Virus record (IMG/VR): IMGVR_UViG_3300042558_000825
Coordinates: 1 to 64,000 of that record
DNA from: a virus
Reading direction: 5' to 3' (one strand)
DNA: 64,000 nt
The position numbers and the translations under genes are program-made. The notes beneath the pieces were generated by a model. That model had not been told where the DNA came from. It saw nothing but the letters and a program-made list of their open reading frames with translations, and did no database searches. Shown piece after piece: positions 7,317 through 14,757 of the stretch (positions are counted from its first letter, which is position 1; the number at the start of each line of letters is the position of its first letter).

Positions 7317-8873
7317 TTATTGTCTACCGGTACCGGCCATTTGAACACGTGGTCCACTTAGTGGTCCTCGTATACTTGCAATACCAGTATCATTGGCATA
7401 GGTGATACGTTGAACAGTAGATAATCTATTAGTAGCTCCTGGACCCGGGGCATATGCTCCGCCGAACCACCCATATGTACTATCTCCCGAAGTTGCGGAA
7501 TCTGAAATTCCACTGTTAAAAGTTCCTCTATTAGTTGATGTTACTGTATCTGTTGCATATGTTATCCGAGTTATTGTACTAACCCTCCCGGAGCCAGGCA
7601 TATACCCTCCACCAAACCATCCATAATTAAGGTTACCTATTGCCGCAAGACCCTCTGAATTTATAGTTAACGGGCCGCGAACGCTTGCAGTAGCGGTATC
7701 TGTTGCATATGTTATTCTATCCACTGTAGATAAATCTTGTCCGGTATCGCCATCTCTTCCGCCACCAAACCAACCATCAGTGGTATTCCCAATTGCAGCT
7801 AATATTAATTTGGATTGGCTTAACGGCCCCCTGTAAGTAGCAGTAGCAGTATCAGTTGCATAGATTATTCGCTGTACACTTGATCTATAACTGCCTGCAC
7901 CATACCAACCATATGTAGTGTTATCAGAAACCGCTCCCATACCAAAGTTACCGGCGGCAATTAACGGTCCACGAATACTAGCAGTAGAAGTATCGGTTGA
8001 GTAATTAATGCGATCTACCGTAGTTCTATTACCTGCATTATTACCACCGGCTACCCATCCGTCATATCCTGTTCCAGCAGATGCTGCCTGATATCTATTT
8101 GAACTTAACGGGCCACGTACACTTGCCGTAGCCGTATCTGTTGCATATGTGATTCTGTCTACTGTTGAGTATATTATAGTTCCTGTTCCCGGTGAAAAAT
8201 AAGTTCCACCGGCAAACCAACCATACGATAATGCCGGAGCCGGTACTGAAGGATCAGTAGTAATACTATTACTTGCCGCACTTGCACTACCTGTACCTGC
8301 AATATTAGTAGCAGTAACGGTAAATGTATAACTTGTGTTTGCTGTTAACCCGGAAACAGTAATAGTACCAGATCCTGCTTGATTTAATGTACCTGTAACT
8401 CCACCGGGACTACTTGTGGCTGTATATGATGTAATTGTATCCCCACCATTACTAACAGGGGCAGTAAATGCTACAGTCGCTGTTGTCTGACCAGTTGCTG
8501 TTGCAGTTCCTATTGTAGGAGCTCCGGGTACCGACGGTACTATATCATTTGTAGCATTTGAATTTGCAGAAGAATTTCCGTAACTGTTAGTACCGGTTAC
8601 TACACAACGTATTCTATAGTTAACGTCTGCTTGAACCAAAGTATACGTGCTACTATTTGCACCTAATATATTACTATATGATCCTCCACCTCGTTGCCAT
8701 TGATATGTATACGTTATTGTGGCATTACCAGTCCATGTGCCATCAGTAGTTGATAGTGTTGAACCAAACGTCTCGGTTCCGCTAACTACCGGGGCCACAG
8801 TATTTACCGGTGCGGTTCCTGACACTACAATACTCATTCCACCTGATAAAGTCATTCCACCTGTAAAATTCAT
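7317..8873 (-). CDS. Ig/FN3 fibre protein with six Trp-Gly propeller repeats (518 aa)
   Basis: The same N-terminal motif as the 397-residue protein (first 13 residues identical) is followed by an Ig-like domain at about 22-110 (TYQWQRGG, YTLVQADVNY), an FN3-like domain at about 113-208, and six repeats of about 50 residues with GWFGGG ... STVDRITYATDTATASVRGPLS. The Kelch-like GYGWFAGG signature again implies a six-bladed propeller but with a repeat family different from its neighbours. This is a classic modular receptor-binding design. Late-type promoter GATAAATA with AAAGGGTA ribosome binding site. Confidence 0.8.
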   Translation of the reverse strand: MNFTGGMTLSGGMSIVVSGTAPVNTVAPVVSGTETFGSTLSTTDGTWTGNATITYTYQWQRGGGSYSNILGANSSTYTLVQADVNYRIRCVVTGTNSYGNSSANSNATNDIVPSVPGAPTIGTATATGQTTATVAFTAPVSNGGDTITSYTATSSPGGVTGTLNQAGSGTITVSGLTANTSYTFTVTATNIAGTGSASAASNSITTDPSVPAPALSYGWFAGGTYFSPGTGTIIYSTVDRITYATDTATASVRGPLSSNRYQAASAGTGYDGWVAGGNNAGNRTTVDRINYSTDTSTASIRGPLIAAGNFGMGAVSDNTTYGWYGAGSYRSSVQRIIYATDTATATYRGPLSQSKLILAAIGNTTDGWFGGGRDGDTGQDLSTVDRITYATDTATASVRGPLTINSEGLAAIGNLNYGWFGGGYMPGSGRVSTITRITYATDTVTSTNRGTFNSGISDSATSGDSTYGWFGGAYAPGPGATNRLSTVQRITYANDTGIASIRGPLSGPRVQMAGTGRQ

Positions 8874-8891
8874 AAGATATACCCTTTATCT

Positions 8892-8899
8892 TATTTATC
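8892..8899 (-). promoter_or_regulatory. T4-type late promoter
   Basis: GATAAATA on the minus strand, 18 bases before the 518-residue fibre gene. Confidence 0.65.
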
Positions 8900-8939
8900 A
8901 AATAACTATCAATGTTTTATGAATGGAATTAACAATATA

Positions 8940-9611
8940 TTATTTTGTTCTTTTTATTTTCTTTTTAGCAACAGGTGTTTCTAACTCTTTTGGTGCATCC
9001 ACTACTGTTGTAGTTGGTTGATTAGTTAATTCTAACATAATATCTTTCTGTTCCAACAATACAGTATTTTGCGGGACAAGACCTATTTGAATCAATGATT
9101 GTAATGTTTGTGGATTACTCATAGCATTCAATAATTTAGCTGGACTAGGTCTGCCCATAGCTATGATTTCAGATTGAATCTCACGACCAACTGTTACTGT
9201 GAATTCATAGTTAGCATTAGCTTCAAACATTTCATCATCGGTGTATGGTGTACCATCTGGATGTTTAAGTCTTGTTGGTTCTACTTCAGCATAGAGTTCA
9301 GCCATATATTTTTCTAATATTTTAATCTCTTTGCGATTAAGTTCAAAAGCGTGTTTTTGGTCATCTAAATGTGATTCCAACTCAATAATTTCTGCTTGTA
9401 AATTAAGCAGAATATGTGGTAGTGCTGGAACTGTTTTTAGATGTTTTAGTTCTTCAAGTTTAGCTTGATATTTGAGTTCAGCTACTTCTTCTAGCACAGC
9501 CGCTCGTTTGCGACCGACATAGAAGCCTTGAAGTGTTTTGATTTTTTCCCATGGGGTACTACCGATAACCTGGTAACGATAGTTAAATTCTGAATTTAGA
9601 TTTGAAGCCAT
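8940..9611 (-). CDS. Coiled-coil protein of the fibre cluster (223 aa)
   Basis: A 223-residue protein with long charged helices: residues about 35-105 show heptad patterns (VLEEVAELKYQAKLEELKHL and ELESHLDDQKHAFELNRK). The C-terminus is lysine-rich (VAKKKIKRTK). There is no signal peptide. It sits among fibre genes and is expressed from a late-type promoter, so a structural, whisker-like or chaperone role is plausible, but I do not recognise the family. The start codon is preceded by a leader hairpin overlapping the AGAGAG ribosome binding site. Confidence 0.72.
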   Translation of the reverse strand: MASNLNSEFNYRYQVIGSTPWEKIKTLQGFYVGRKRAAVLEEVAELKYQAKLEELKHLKTVPALPHILLNLQAEIIELESHLDDQKHAFELNRKEIKILEKYMAELYAEVEPTRLKHPDGTPYTDDEMFEANANYEFTVTVGREIQSEIIAMGRPSPAKLLNAMSNPQTLQSLIQIGLVPQNTVLLEQKDIMLELTNQPTTTVVDAPKELETPVAKKKIKRTK

Positions 9612-9619
9612 TTTTTTCT

Positions 9620-9640
9620 CTCTATAAGTTGTGTATAGAG
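9620..9640 (-). promoter_or_regulatory. Leader hairpin over the ribosome binding site
   Basis: A perfect 7-bp inverted repeat, CTCTATA/TATAGAG with a seven-base loop, lies between the late-type promoter and the start codon of the 223-residue gene. Its 3' arm includes part of the purine-rich ribosome binding site, so it could stabilise the mRNA or modulate translation. Confidence 0.5.
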
Positions 9641-9641
9641 A

Positions 9642-9649
9642 TATTTAAT
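9642..9649 (-). promoter_or_regulatory. T4-type late promoter (variant)
   Basis: ATTAAATA on the minus strand immediately before the leader hairpin of the 223-residue gene. Confidence 0.5.
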
Positions 9650-9673
9650 GACTTATTTGCCTGTCTAAAAATT

Positions 9674-10828
9674 TTATAAATCGCCTGTGTTAGTTGAAGG
9701 GAATGCTCTTCCCGCACCCCAAATTATACGTACTGCTCCACCATTATCAACAGATGACCCGTCAGCGTTTGCACTAAGTCCGGCACCACCGCCATATGTT
9801 CCACCTCTAGGTAATCCATTTGAACCCGGAAATCCCGGGCCACCCATTGGCCAAGGTTCTATACCTGCACTAGTGTTTGTGCCATATCCATAACCACCTG
9901 CACCACTAGCTCCTTGACCTAGTAAACCTACACCACCACCGTTGCCAGCATAGCTAAATTGTCCTCCGGAAGCTCCGCCTCCGCCGCTTCCACCGGTACC
10001 TGCACTACCAGTGCCGCCCCTAGCAAGATATGAGGGGGCACCGGTGCCTCCTGTTCCAGAATAACCACCTGCACCGCCGTGGCCGCCATATATTAATGTA
10101 GGAGGGCTAGCTCTGTATATTCCACCCTCTCCACCTTCGCCACCACCATCTCCATTAAACCAGCCACCTCGGCCGCCTTGTACAAAATCGGCACTAGTAG
10201 TAGGTATACCATTGCCGCCATCGCCCCATAAGGTGCTTGTACTAATAAAATAACTTTGTCCACCTTTAGTAGGGTTGAATATGTTCCTACCCGCACCAAC
10301 TACAACAGTATATGATTGTCCGGGAACTACAGTAATATTATTTTTCCATCCTAATCCGCCTCCACCCGCGCTGCCTGTGCCTCCACCCCCGGCACCAACA
10401 ACAACAGCACACACTGATGTTATACCGCCGGGTGCTACCCATGAATATGTTCCGGCAGTTGTAAATGCCACCTGACCCGTTGGAGGAGCATTGGTTGTAA
10501 TTGAATTACTTGCGGCACTTGCACTACCTGTTCCTATATTATTTGTAGCAGTAACTGTAAATGTATAACTAGTACTTGCCGTTAAGCCGGACACTGTAAT
10601 AGTGCCTGAACCCGCTTGAGTTAATGTACCAGTAATATTACCTGGACTACTTGTTGCTGTATAACTTGTAATTGTTGCACCTCCATTATTAAGTGGGGCA
10701 GTAAATGCTACTGTTGCTGATGTTGCACCTGTAGCAGTTGCTGTACTAATAGTCGGTGCTCCTGGTACTGTTGGTGGAGGTGTTATACTTACACCTGCTC
10801 CTAATGTTATGCCTGGTCCAATATCCAT
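9674..10828 (-). CDS. FN3 plus glycine-rich tail-fibre protein (384 aa)
   Basis: An N-terminal motif (GPGITLGAGVSITPPP) like that of the other fibres is followed by an FN3-like domain at about 20-115, a short beta domain starting VAFTTAGTYSWVAPGGITSV, and a Gly-rich domain at about 150-375 (GGGG, GGYSGTGG, GGAGGYGYG runs). Gly-rich sandwich domains are known receptor-binding tips of T-even type phages and their adhesins; here the match is by composition and context. GATAAATA late promoter and AAGGAT ribosome binding site. No hydrolase motif seen. Confidence 0.8.
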   Translation of the reverse strand: MDIGPGITLGAGVSITPPPTVPGAPTISTATATGATSATVAFTAPLNNGGATITSYTATSSPGNITGTLTQAGSGTITVSGLTASTSYTFTVTATNNIGTGSASAASNSITTNAPPTGQVAFTTAGTYSWVAPGGITSVCAVVVGAGGGGTGSAGGGGLGWKNNITVVPGQSYTVVVGAGRNIFNPTKGGQSYFISTSTLWGDGGNGIPTTSADFVQGGRGGWFNGDGGGEGGEGGIYRASPPTLIYGGHGGAGGYSGTGGTGAPSYLARGGTGSAGTGGSGGGGASGGQFSYAGNGGGVGLLGQGASGAGGYGYGTNTSAGIEPWPMGGPGFPGSNGLPRGGTYGGGAGLSANADGSSVDNGGAVRIIWGAGRAFPSTNTGDL

Positions 10829-10849
10829 GTTAAATATCCTTCTTTATTG

Positions 10850-10857
10850 TATTTATC
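10850..10857 (-). promoter_or_regulatory. T4-type late promoter
   Basis: GATAAATA on the minus strand, 21 bases before the Gly-rich fibre gene and just downstream of the porin terminator. Confidence 0.65.
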
Positions 10858-10864
10858 AAACAAC

Positions 10865-10890
10865 AAAAAAGGCTCAAATTGAGCCTTTTT
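10865..10890 (-). terminator. Terminator after the porin gene
   Basis: Hairpin AAAAAGGCTC/GAGCCTTTTT with a loop of about five bases and flanking A/T tracts, about 18 bases past the porin stop codon. Confidence 0.87.
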
Positions 10891-10908
10891 ATACAATCTC
10901 AATGGAGA

Positions 10909-11790
10909 TTAGAAGCGATGTGTTACACCAACCCCAACTTGTTTTACGTCATTTGCTGTACCAGTAGCATCAACATTACGATAGTTGACACCTAATGCAG
11001 TACGCTTACTGAAGTTATAATCAGCACCCATTGCATAAGCTTTAACATTAGTATTTGTTTTACCATAGCTAGCTTTAGCAGTTACTGGACCAAATGCTTG
11101 ACTTGCACCAAACAAATCACCTGTACGTGCTACAGCACCTTTGTCATCACTATGTGAGTAAAATACTTGTGTATTGCCTAATTTTGCGCTACCAGCATAT
11201 ACTGTGCTTTTCTCAATACCTTGAGTATATTGTGCAACTGTTGCGTTAATGCCAAACAATTTTGCACTTGCACTATAGCTACTTGCTTCTGTGCCTACAC
11301 CATTTTGTGTGCGGTCATATGTTGCAGTTACACCTTTGACTGGTGTCAACCCAAAGAATGTACCATTGCTCATTCTTAAACCACGCAAGTTATGTACATC
11401 ACCTGCAACACTACCATACAATGTGCCAAAAGCGTCATTGTTAGTAATTGCTAAGAAGTGACTGTGTAGATTGCGACCTAAATCAATGCTACCAAGCTTG
11501 TTTGCCAAACCAATTGTTGATTGACGATCACCAAGTTTAGTATCTGCACCAGTGATAGGATCATTGGCTTTTAAACTTGTATCTAGTACTATACGAGCCT
11601 TCATACCACCAATGTTTTCATTTACTGAAATAGTGATGTTGCTTGTTGGATCAGTAGCTAGAGTTGTTTTGCTAGTAGCACCAGTCTTAGTATTGTCAAC
11701 AAATTCGCTGATTTTACCATTTAGATTAATTTGTGCTGTTGCAACTAGTGTTGTTGCGGCCAATAATGTCGCTATTGCGATTTTCTTCAT
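10909..11790 (-). CDS. Gram-negative outer-membrane porin
   Basis: A 293-residue protein with a signal peptide (about 1-19, ending VATA before QINLNG) and the alternating beta-strand pattern of general porins, including GSIDLGRN, a YSHSDDKG loop, YAMGADYNFSKRTALGVNYR and a C-terminal GVGVTHRF ending in the Phe required by the outer-membrane assembly machinery. It fits the betaproteobacterial-type porin family (Porin_4-like), at somewhat less than the usual length of about 340-380. It has its own T4-late promoter, a leader hairpin and a terminator. A full-length porin is a rare phage cargo; it may alter nutrient entry or mask/replace receptors. Clean ORF, no decay. Confidence 0.87.
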   Translation of the reverse strand: MKKIAIATLLAATTLVATAQINLNGKISEFVDNTKTGATSKTTLATDPTSNITISVNENIGGMKARIVLDTSLKANDPITGADTKLGDRQSTIGLANKLGSIDLGRNLHSHFLAITNNDAFGTLYGSVAGDVHNLRGLRMSNGTFFGLTPVKGVTATYDRTQNGVGTEASSYSASAKLFGINATVAQYTQGIEKSTVYAGSAKLGNTQVFYSHSDDKGAVARTGDLFGASQAFGPVTAKASYGKTNTNVKAYAMGADYNFSKRTALGVNYRNVDATGTANDVKQVGVGVTHRF

Positions 11791-11810
11791 AAGATTTTCC
11801 TTTAAAAATA

Positions 11811-11828
11811 AGCCTGATTCCTCAGGCT
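11811..11828 (-). promoter_or_regulatory. Leader hairpin of the porin mRNA
   Basis: A perfect hairpin AGCCTGA/TCAGGCT with a four-base loop followed by TATTTTT sits between the late promoter and the AAAGGAAA ribosome binding site. It could be a 5' mRNA-stabilising stem or a weak attenuator. Confidence 0.55.
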
Positions 11829-11835
11829 AGACTAA

Positions 11836-11843
11836 TATTTATA
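11836..11843 (-). promoter_or_regulatory. T4-type late promoter, exact consensus (porin)
   Basis: TATAAATA on the minus strand, perfect match to the T4 late consensus, 45 bases before the porin ATG. Confidence 0.8.
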
Positions 11844-11915
11844 GTGATTTTTGTTACCCATATAAAATAGTTGTTTACGTAATAACATACGCTTTAACAC
11901 AAAAATAGGCTTAAC

Positions 11916-12329
11916 TTACTCTATTTCAATCCATGAAATTGTATCTTCATCCCATTTGTAAATTTTATCATCCGATGGGTAGGAACCAATCGGTGATTTA
12001 AATGAGCAAGTTATTTCATCAAATATCCAAGATGGATACCCATGTTCTGCCCAATCTTGTTTAATTGCATCTTGCTTTGCTAGTTTTTCTTCATCAGTCA
12101 TTGAACGAACAGTGTGAACATCGGTACAAACTCCATCAATTATTTCATAATGACCACCTACATATATTTCATATACGCCCAAAACACTAGGTTCTGGTTT
12201 ACGCACAAATTCAATAAACTCTTCCGGGAGGTTATTAATATCAATATGAGGGAAAATTTGTATAAAATTTTCTTCAAGTATAGGATGCTCAACTGGTTCC
12301 CCGTTTTGTAATCTAATAAATAATTTCAT
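11916..12329 (-). CDS. Tail-fibre-assembly-like protein (137 aa)
   Basis: A 137-residue protein. Its C-terminal half has the pattern of small phage fibre-assembly or accessory proteins: MTDEEKLAKQDAIKQDW, then KSPIGSYPSDDKIYKWDEDTISW (a Tyr-x-Trp-Asp-Glu ... Trp ending typical of that group, from general knowledge). There is no signal peptide. It lies between the porin and the DUF4214-like gene with its own GATAAATA promoter and CAGGAT ribosome binding site. It may help fold the nearby fibres. Assignment is by pattern, not by close family match. Confidence 0.6.
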   Translation of the reverse strand: MKLFIRLQNGEPVEHPILEENFIQIFPHIDINNLPEEFIEFVRKPEPSVLGVYEIYVGGHYEIIDGVCTDVHTVRSMTDEEKLAKQDAIKQDWAEHGYPSWIFDEITCSFKSPIGSYPSDDKIYKWDEDTISWIEIE

Positions 12330-12355
12330 TTTATAAATCCTGTTAGTAATTATTA

Positions 12356-12363
12356 TATTTATC
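12356..12363 (-). promoter_or_regulatory. T4-type late promoter
   Basis: GATAAATA on the minus strand, 26 bases before the 137-residue gene, with CAGGAT between. Confidence 0.65.
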
Positions 12364-12381
12364 TCAAAAAAATAAAGGATT

Positions 12382-12404
12382 AAAAAGGCTCAAAGAGCCT
12401 TTTT
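12382..12404 (-). terminator. Terminator after the DUF4214-like gene
   Basis: Hairpin AAAAAGGCTC/GAGCCTTTTT with a three-base loop, 17 bases past the stop codon at 12422. Confidence 0.87.
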
Positions 12405-12421
12405 ATAGTAGTTTATATTGA

Positions 12422-13321
12422 TTACGCTACGAAAGGAGTATACTCAATACCAGTTGTTGCTAAACCAACTAAACCAATAGTTGTTTCAAACGCTGATAAT
12501 TCGCTAGCAATAACTAACACATCAGCTTGACTATACTTATTAGCAGTCATCCAGTTTGTCAATGCTGTTACATCCGCGATTGTAGCTGTAGTACCCATAA
12601 CATTTTTGTAAACATGCTTAATGAATGTCTCATCACTAATACCACCGGCATCAGTTTTGTATGTGTCAGTAGCTAATAGTGCTGTAGCCAATTCTTTGTT
12701 TGTCCAACCTGCATCAGCAAGATAGATACCAATACCTTTGTATGCATTAGTAACATCACTAGTACCTAATGCGGCTGCTAGTAATGCGTATACATCACCT
12801 GCACGTCCTGCGGCATCATAAGCAATAGCTTTGTCTGTAAAGACTACACGTTCATGATCAGCAAGATTAAATTCCATGTTACTAACTAGTGTGCTAGCTA
12901 GTGTTACTTTACTAGCAGTTTTAGTTGTAGTGAACTCTGTACTTGCACCGCCTGCTGTGTAAGTGTCAATACCAGTTGTGCCAGTAACGTCAACTGTAAC
13001 ATCAACTGTACCGTCACCGATACGACCTGTACCTACTACACCAAATGTAGCAATCTTACCTGCTGTACCAACTGTAGCTACTGTAACGATTAAGTTATTA
13101 GCAACTGTGCCGCCTAATGCCGTACCAGCTAGTGTGATTGTGTCACCTGCTAGATAACCACGGCCTGCGCTAGCGGCTAGACTGTCTAACACAACGGAAT
13201 AAACTCCGTTAGTTTTTGTAACATCAAATGCGGCTTCAACGCCTGCACCGCCTGTTAAGCCAGTGATGTTTTGATAGGTAGCGTTTACCGGTTTATCTTT
13301 GATTGTAATTGTTGTTGTCAT
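12422..13321 (-). CDS. DUF4214-like surface/virion protein (299 aa)
   Basis: Residues about 30-95 form a beta-rich Gly/Thr/Val segment (GRGYLAGDTITLAGTALGG ... NLIVTVATVG) that has a clear relative inside the 6118-residue protein. Residues about 150-285 resemble the DUF4214 region of bacterial S-layer and hemolysin-type proteins (LADHERVVFTDKAIAYD ... FIKHVYKNVMG ... NWMTANKYSQADVLVIASE). No signal peptide is present. It has a sigma70-like rather than late-type promoter, and a terminator. Could be a decoration or exported surface protein; function is uncertain. Confidence 0.7.
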   Translation of the reverse strand: MTTTITIKDKPVNATYQNITGLTGGAGVEAAFDVTKTNGVYSVVLDSLAASAGRGYLAGDTITLAGTALGGTVANNLIVTVATVGTAGKIATFGVVGTGRIGDGTVDVTVDVTGTTGIDTYTAGGASTEFTTTKTASKVTLASTLVSNMEFNLADHERVVFTDKAIAYDAAGRAGDVYALLAAALGTSDVTNAYKGIGIYLADAGWTNKELATALLATDTYKTDAGGISDETFIKHVYKNVMGTTATIADVTALTNWMTANKYSQADVLVIASELSAFETTIGLVGLATTGIEYTPFVA

Positions 13322-13355
13322 AAATTTCCTTTTATATATAAAAAATAACTCAATA

Positions 13356-13385
13356 AGTATATAGCGTTTCTACTAGTAATGTCAA
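13356..13385 (-). promoter_or_regulatory. Sigma70-type promoter of the DUF4214-like gene
   Basis: TTGACA (13380-13385) and TATACT (13356-13361) on the minus strand with an 18-base spacer, about 35 bases before the start codon, which has AAAGGAAA as ribosome binding site. Confidence 0.7.
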
Positions 13386-13415
13386 GGTTAATCCTGGCTA
13401 AACGTGTGATCCGGA

Positions 13416-14099
13416 TCACATGTTGGTGTGAAAAATAGCTTTTTTTACCAAACTATCTATGCTATTGACTAAGGGAATACCGTTTTGTTCTGATTCTCTA
13501 ACAGCTAAGGGTAATTCTGTGCAACCCAATACTACAGCACTTGCACCACGACTAATCAAACTATCTACTACAGAAATTAACATGGTATGTGATACAACCA
13601 TATCCCCTGCTTTAATTAAATCTATAGCAGGTTGTACTATGTTATCCATTTCTTCTTGACTAGGAACAATACAATCCCAATCAGTTAAACGGTTTTGATA
13701 TAAGCCTAATTCAATTGTAGCTTGTGTTCCCATTATACCTATTGTGCCTGTAACATTTATATCACGTAATGAATCAGCTACGCTATCTACAATATGTAGA
13801 ATAGGAATTTTAAATTTAACTAATTCATCATACCAGTAATGTGCTGTGTTGCAAGGTATGACAATTGAAGTACATCCAACTGCTTTCAATACTTGCATAC
13901 CTTGTAGTAAGTATGGTAGTGGTCTATCATCACCATTACGTATACTTGTACTACGATCTGGTACACGTGGTTCATTCCATAGTACGAACGGAATATGTTC
14001 TTGGTCACAACTTGCAGGTGTTTGTTGTATAAGTCTAGTTACGAACTCTGCACTTGCGGCTGGACCCATTCCACCTAGTATACCTAATCGTTTGGTCAT
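13416..14099 (-). CDS. Aspartate/glutamate racemase family protein
   Basis: A 227-residue cytosolic enzyme of the Asp/Glu racemase family (EC 5.1.1.13 type), which interconverts L- and D-amino acids without cofactor using two cysteines. Both are present: Cys83 in PCNTAH and Cys193 in LGCTELPL. The N-terminus LGILGGMGPAAS is the signature of the aspartate-racemase branch, and the length is normal. Its ATG overlaps the stop of the 20-residue peptide gene (ATGA), and it ends the operon of binding protein, symporter and holin. Substrate is inferred as Asp (or Glu); related family enzymes act on other substrates. Rare cargo for a phage. Confidence 0.88.
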   Translation of the reverse strand: MTKRLGILGGMGPAASAEFVTRLIQQTPASCDQEHIPFVLWNEPRVPDRSTSIRNGDDRPLPYLLQGMQVLKAVGCTSIVIPCNTAHYWYDELVKFKIPILHIVDSVADSLRDINVTGTIGIMGTQATIELGLYQNRLTDWDCIVPSQEEMDNIVQPAIDLIKAGDMVVSHTMLISVVDSLISRGASAVVLGCTELPLAVRESEQNGIPLVNSIDSLVKKAIFHTNM

Positions 14100-14158
14100 A
14101 TTATAACCAATATGATGATTATGAAAATACCAATAGCTATTACGCTAGGAAGTCTCAT
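14096..14158 (-). CDS. Putative 20-residue membrane peptide
   Basis: A 20-codon frame bridging the holin and racemase genes. Its ATG overlaps the holin stop (ATGA) and its own TGA overlaps the racemase ATG (ATGA). Almost all residues from position 6 are I, L, V, F or G, one membrane span with a single Arg at position 2. Perfect double coupling is unlikely by chance, although the short length means translation is unproven. It may tune holin action, as very small phage membrane peptides can, or simply carry ribosomes to the racemase start. Confidence 0.5.
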   Translation of the reverse strand: MRLPSVIAIGIFIIIILVII

Positions 14159-14757
14159 TTTTTGAATAATAATGCCGAAGCAATAACTAATGCTGTTTGT
14201 GCGGCTTCTACATCAGCTGGTTGCTCTTTCCAACCTACACTAATTTGACCAATGAATACGCCGGGTTCAGCAGGTACACTGATTCTACACATATAGTTAA
14301 CACCATTCTCCCTGTACGCAAATCCAATTAAGCTTTGTGGCTTAAGATAAGGACTACATGGTATCTTACCAGACATTAAACCAATCACATCATTGTTGTT
14401 ATCGTAGTTTTTAGAAAATAATCCAACATCTAATCCATCATGTTGTTTAATTCTTCCACCATTGCGTGTAGCTAAGAACACGATTTTTCTAGTGTTTACT
14501 AGTGTATTAACTTCCATTATGGATACAAGTTCTACTTCTGTATTTTTTAATAAGAAGTTGTATGCGTCATCATACTTGCCGTTCATCTTTGGTAATGCTT
14601 GTTGAGCTTTATACGTTGCCAAGAATGAATCTTTTTCTGTATAAACGATCCAACCAGCAAATCCTAGTATACAGAGAAAGACAACGGTGAATAGACGAAA
14701 TGGACTTTCGCCTATATAAGTTAATAAACTAAAGAGAAAATCTTTAAGTTTGTCCAT
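14155..14757 (-). CDS. t: T4 gpt-like holin
   Basis: A 200-residue inner-membrane protein with a short cytoplasmic N-terminus, one membrane span at about 22-39 and a large periplasmic domain, the topology and length of T4 holin T (218 residues). Alignment by eye supports this: after the span, VYTEKDSFLATYKAQ resembles the T4 segment around DSFFEYYKQ, and the C-terminal NYMCRISVPAEPGVFIGQIS resembles the T4 Cys-Pro ... AGTITMYW region. Two periplasmic Cys (134, 157) parallel T4's disulfide. It would time lysis by opening the inner membrane to the endolysin. It overlaps the symporter gene by 14 bases. Confidence 0.78.
   Translation of the reverse strand: MDKLKDFLFSLLTYIGESPFRLFTVVFLCILGFAGWIVYTEKDSFLATYKAQQALPKMNGKYDDAYNFLLKNTEVELVSIMEVNTLVNTRKIVFLATRNGGRIKQHDGLDVGLFSKNYDNNNDVIGLMSGKIPCSPYLKPQSLIGFAYRENGVNYMCRISVPAEPGVFIGQISVGWKEQPADVEAAQTALVIASALLFKK

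Noticed and set aside
5064-8873. Regularly spaced repeats that could suggest a CRISPR array
   Set aside because: Units are about 130-150 bases, in frame and coding for fibre repeats, with no short identical direct repeats plus unique spacers.
11811-11828. Porin leader hairpin as an ordinary terminator of the gene upstream
   Set aside because: The exact late promoter lies between it and the upstream gene, and it directly precedes the porin ribosome binding site, so a leader element fits better; attenuation remains possible.
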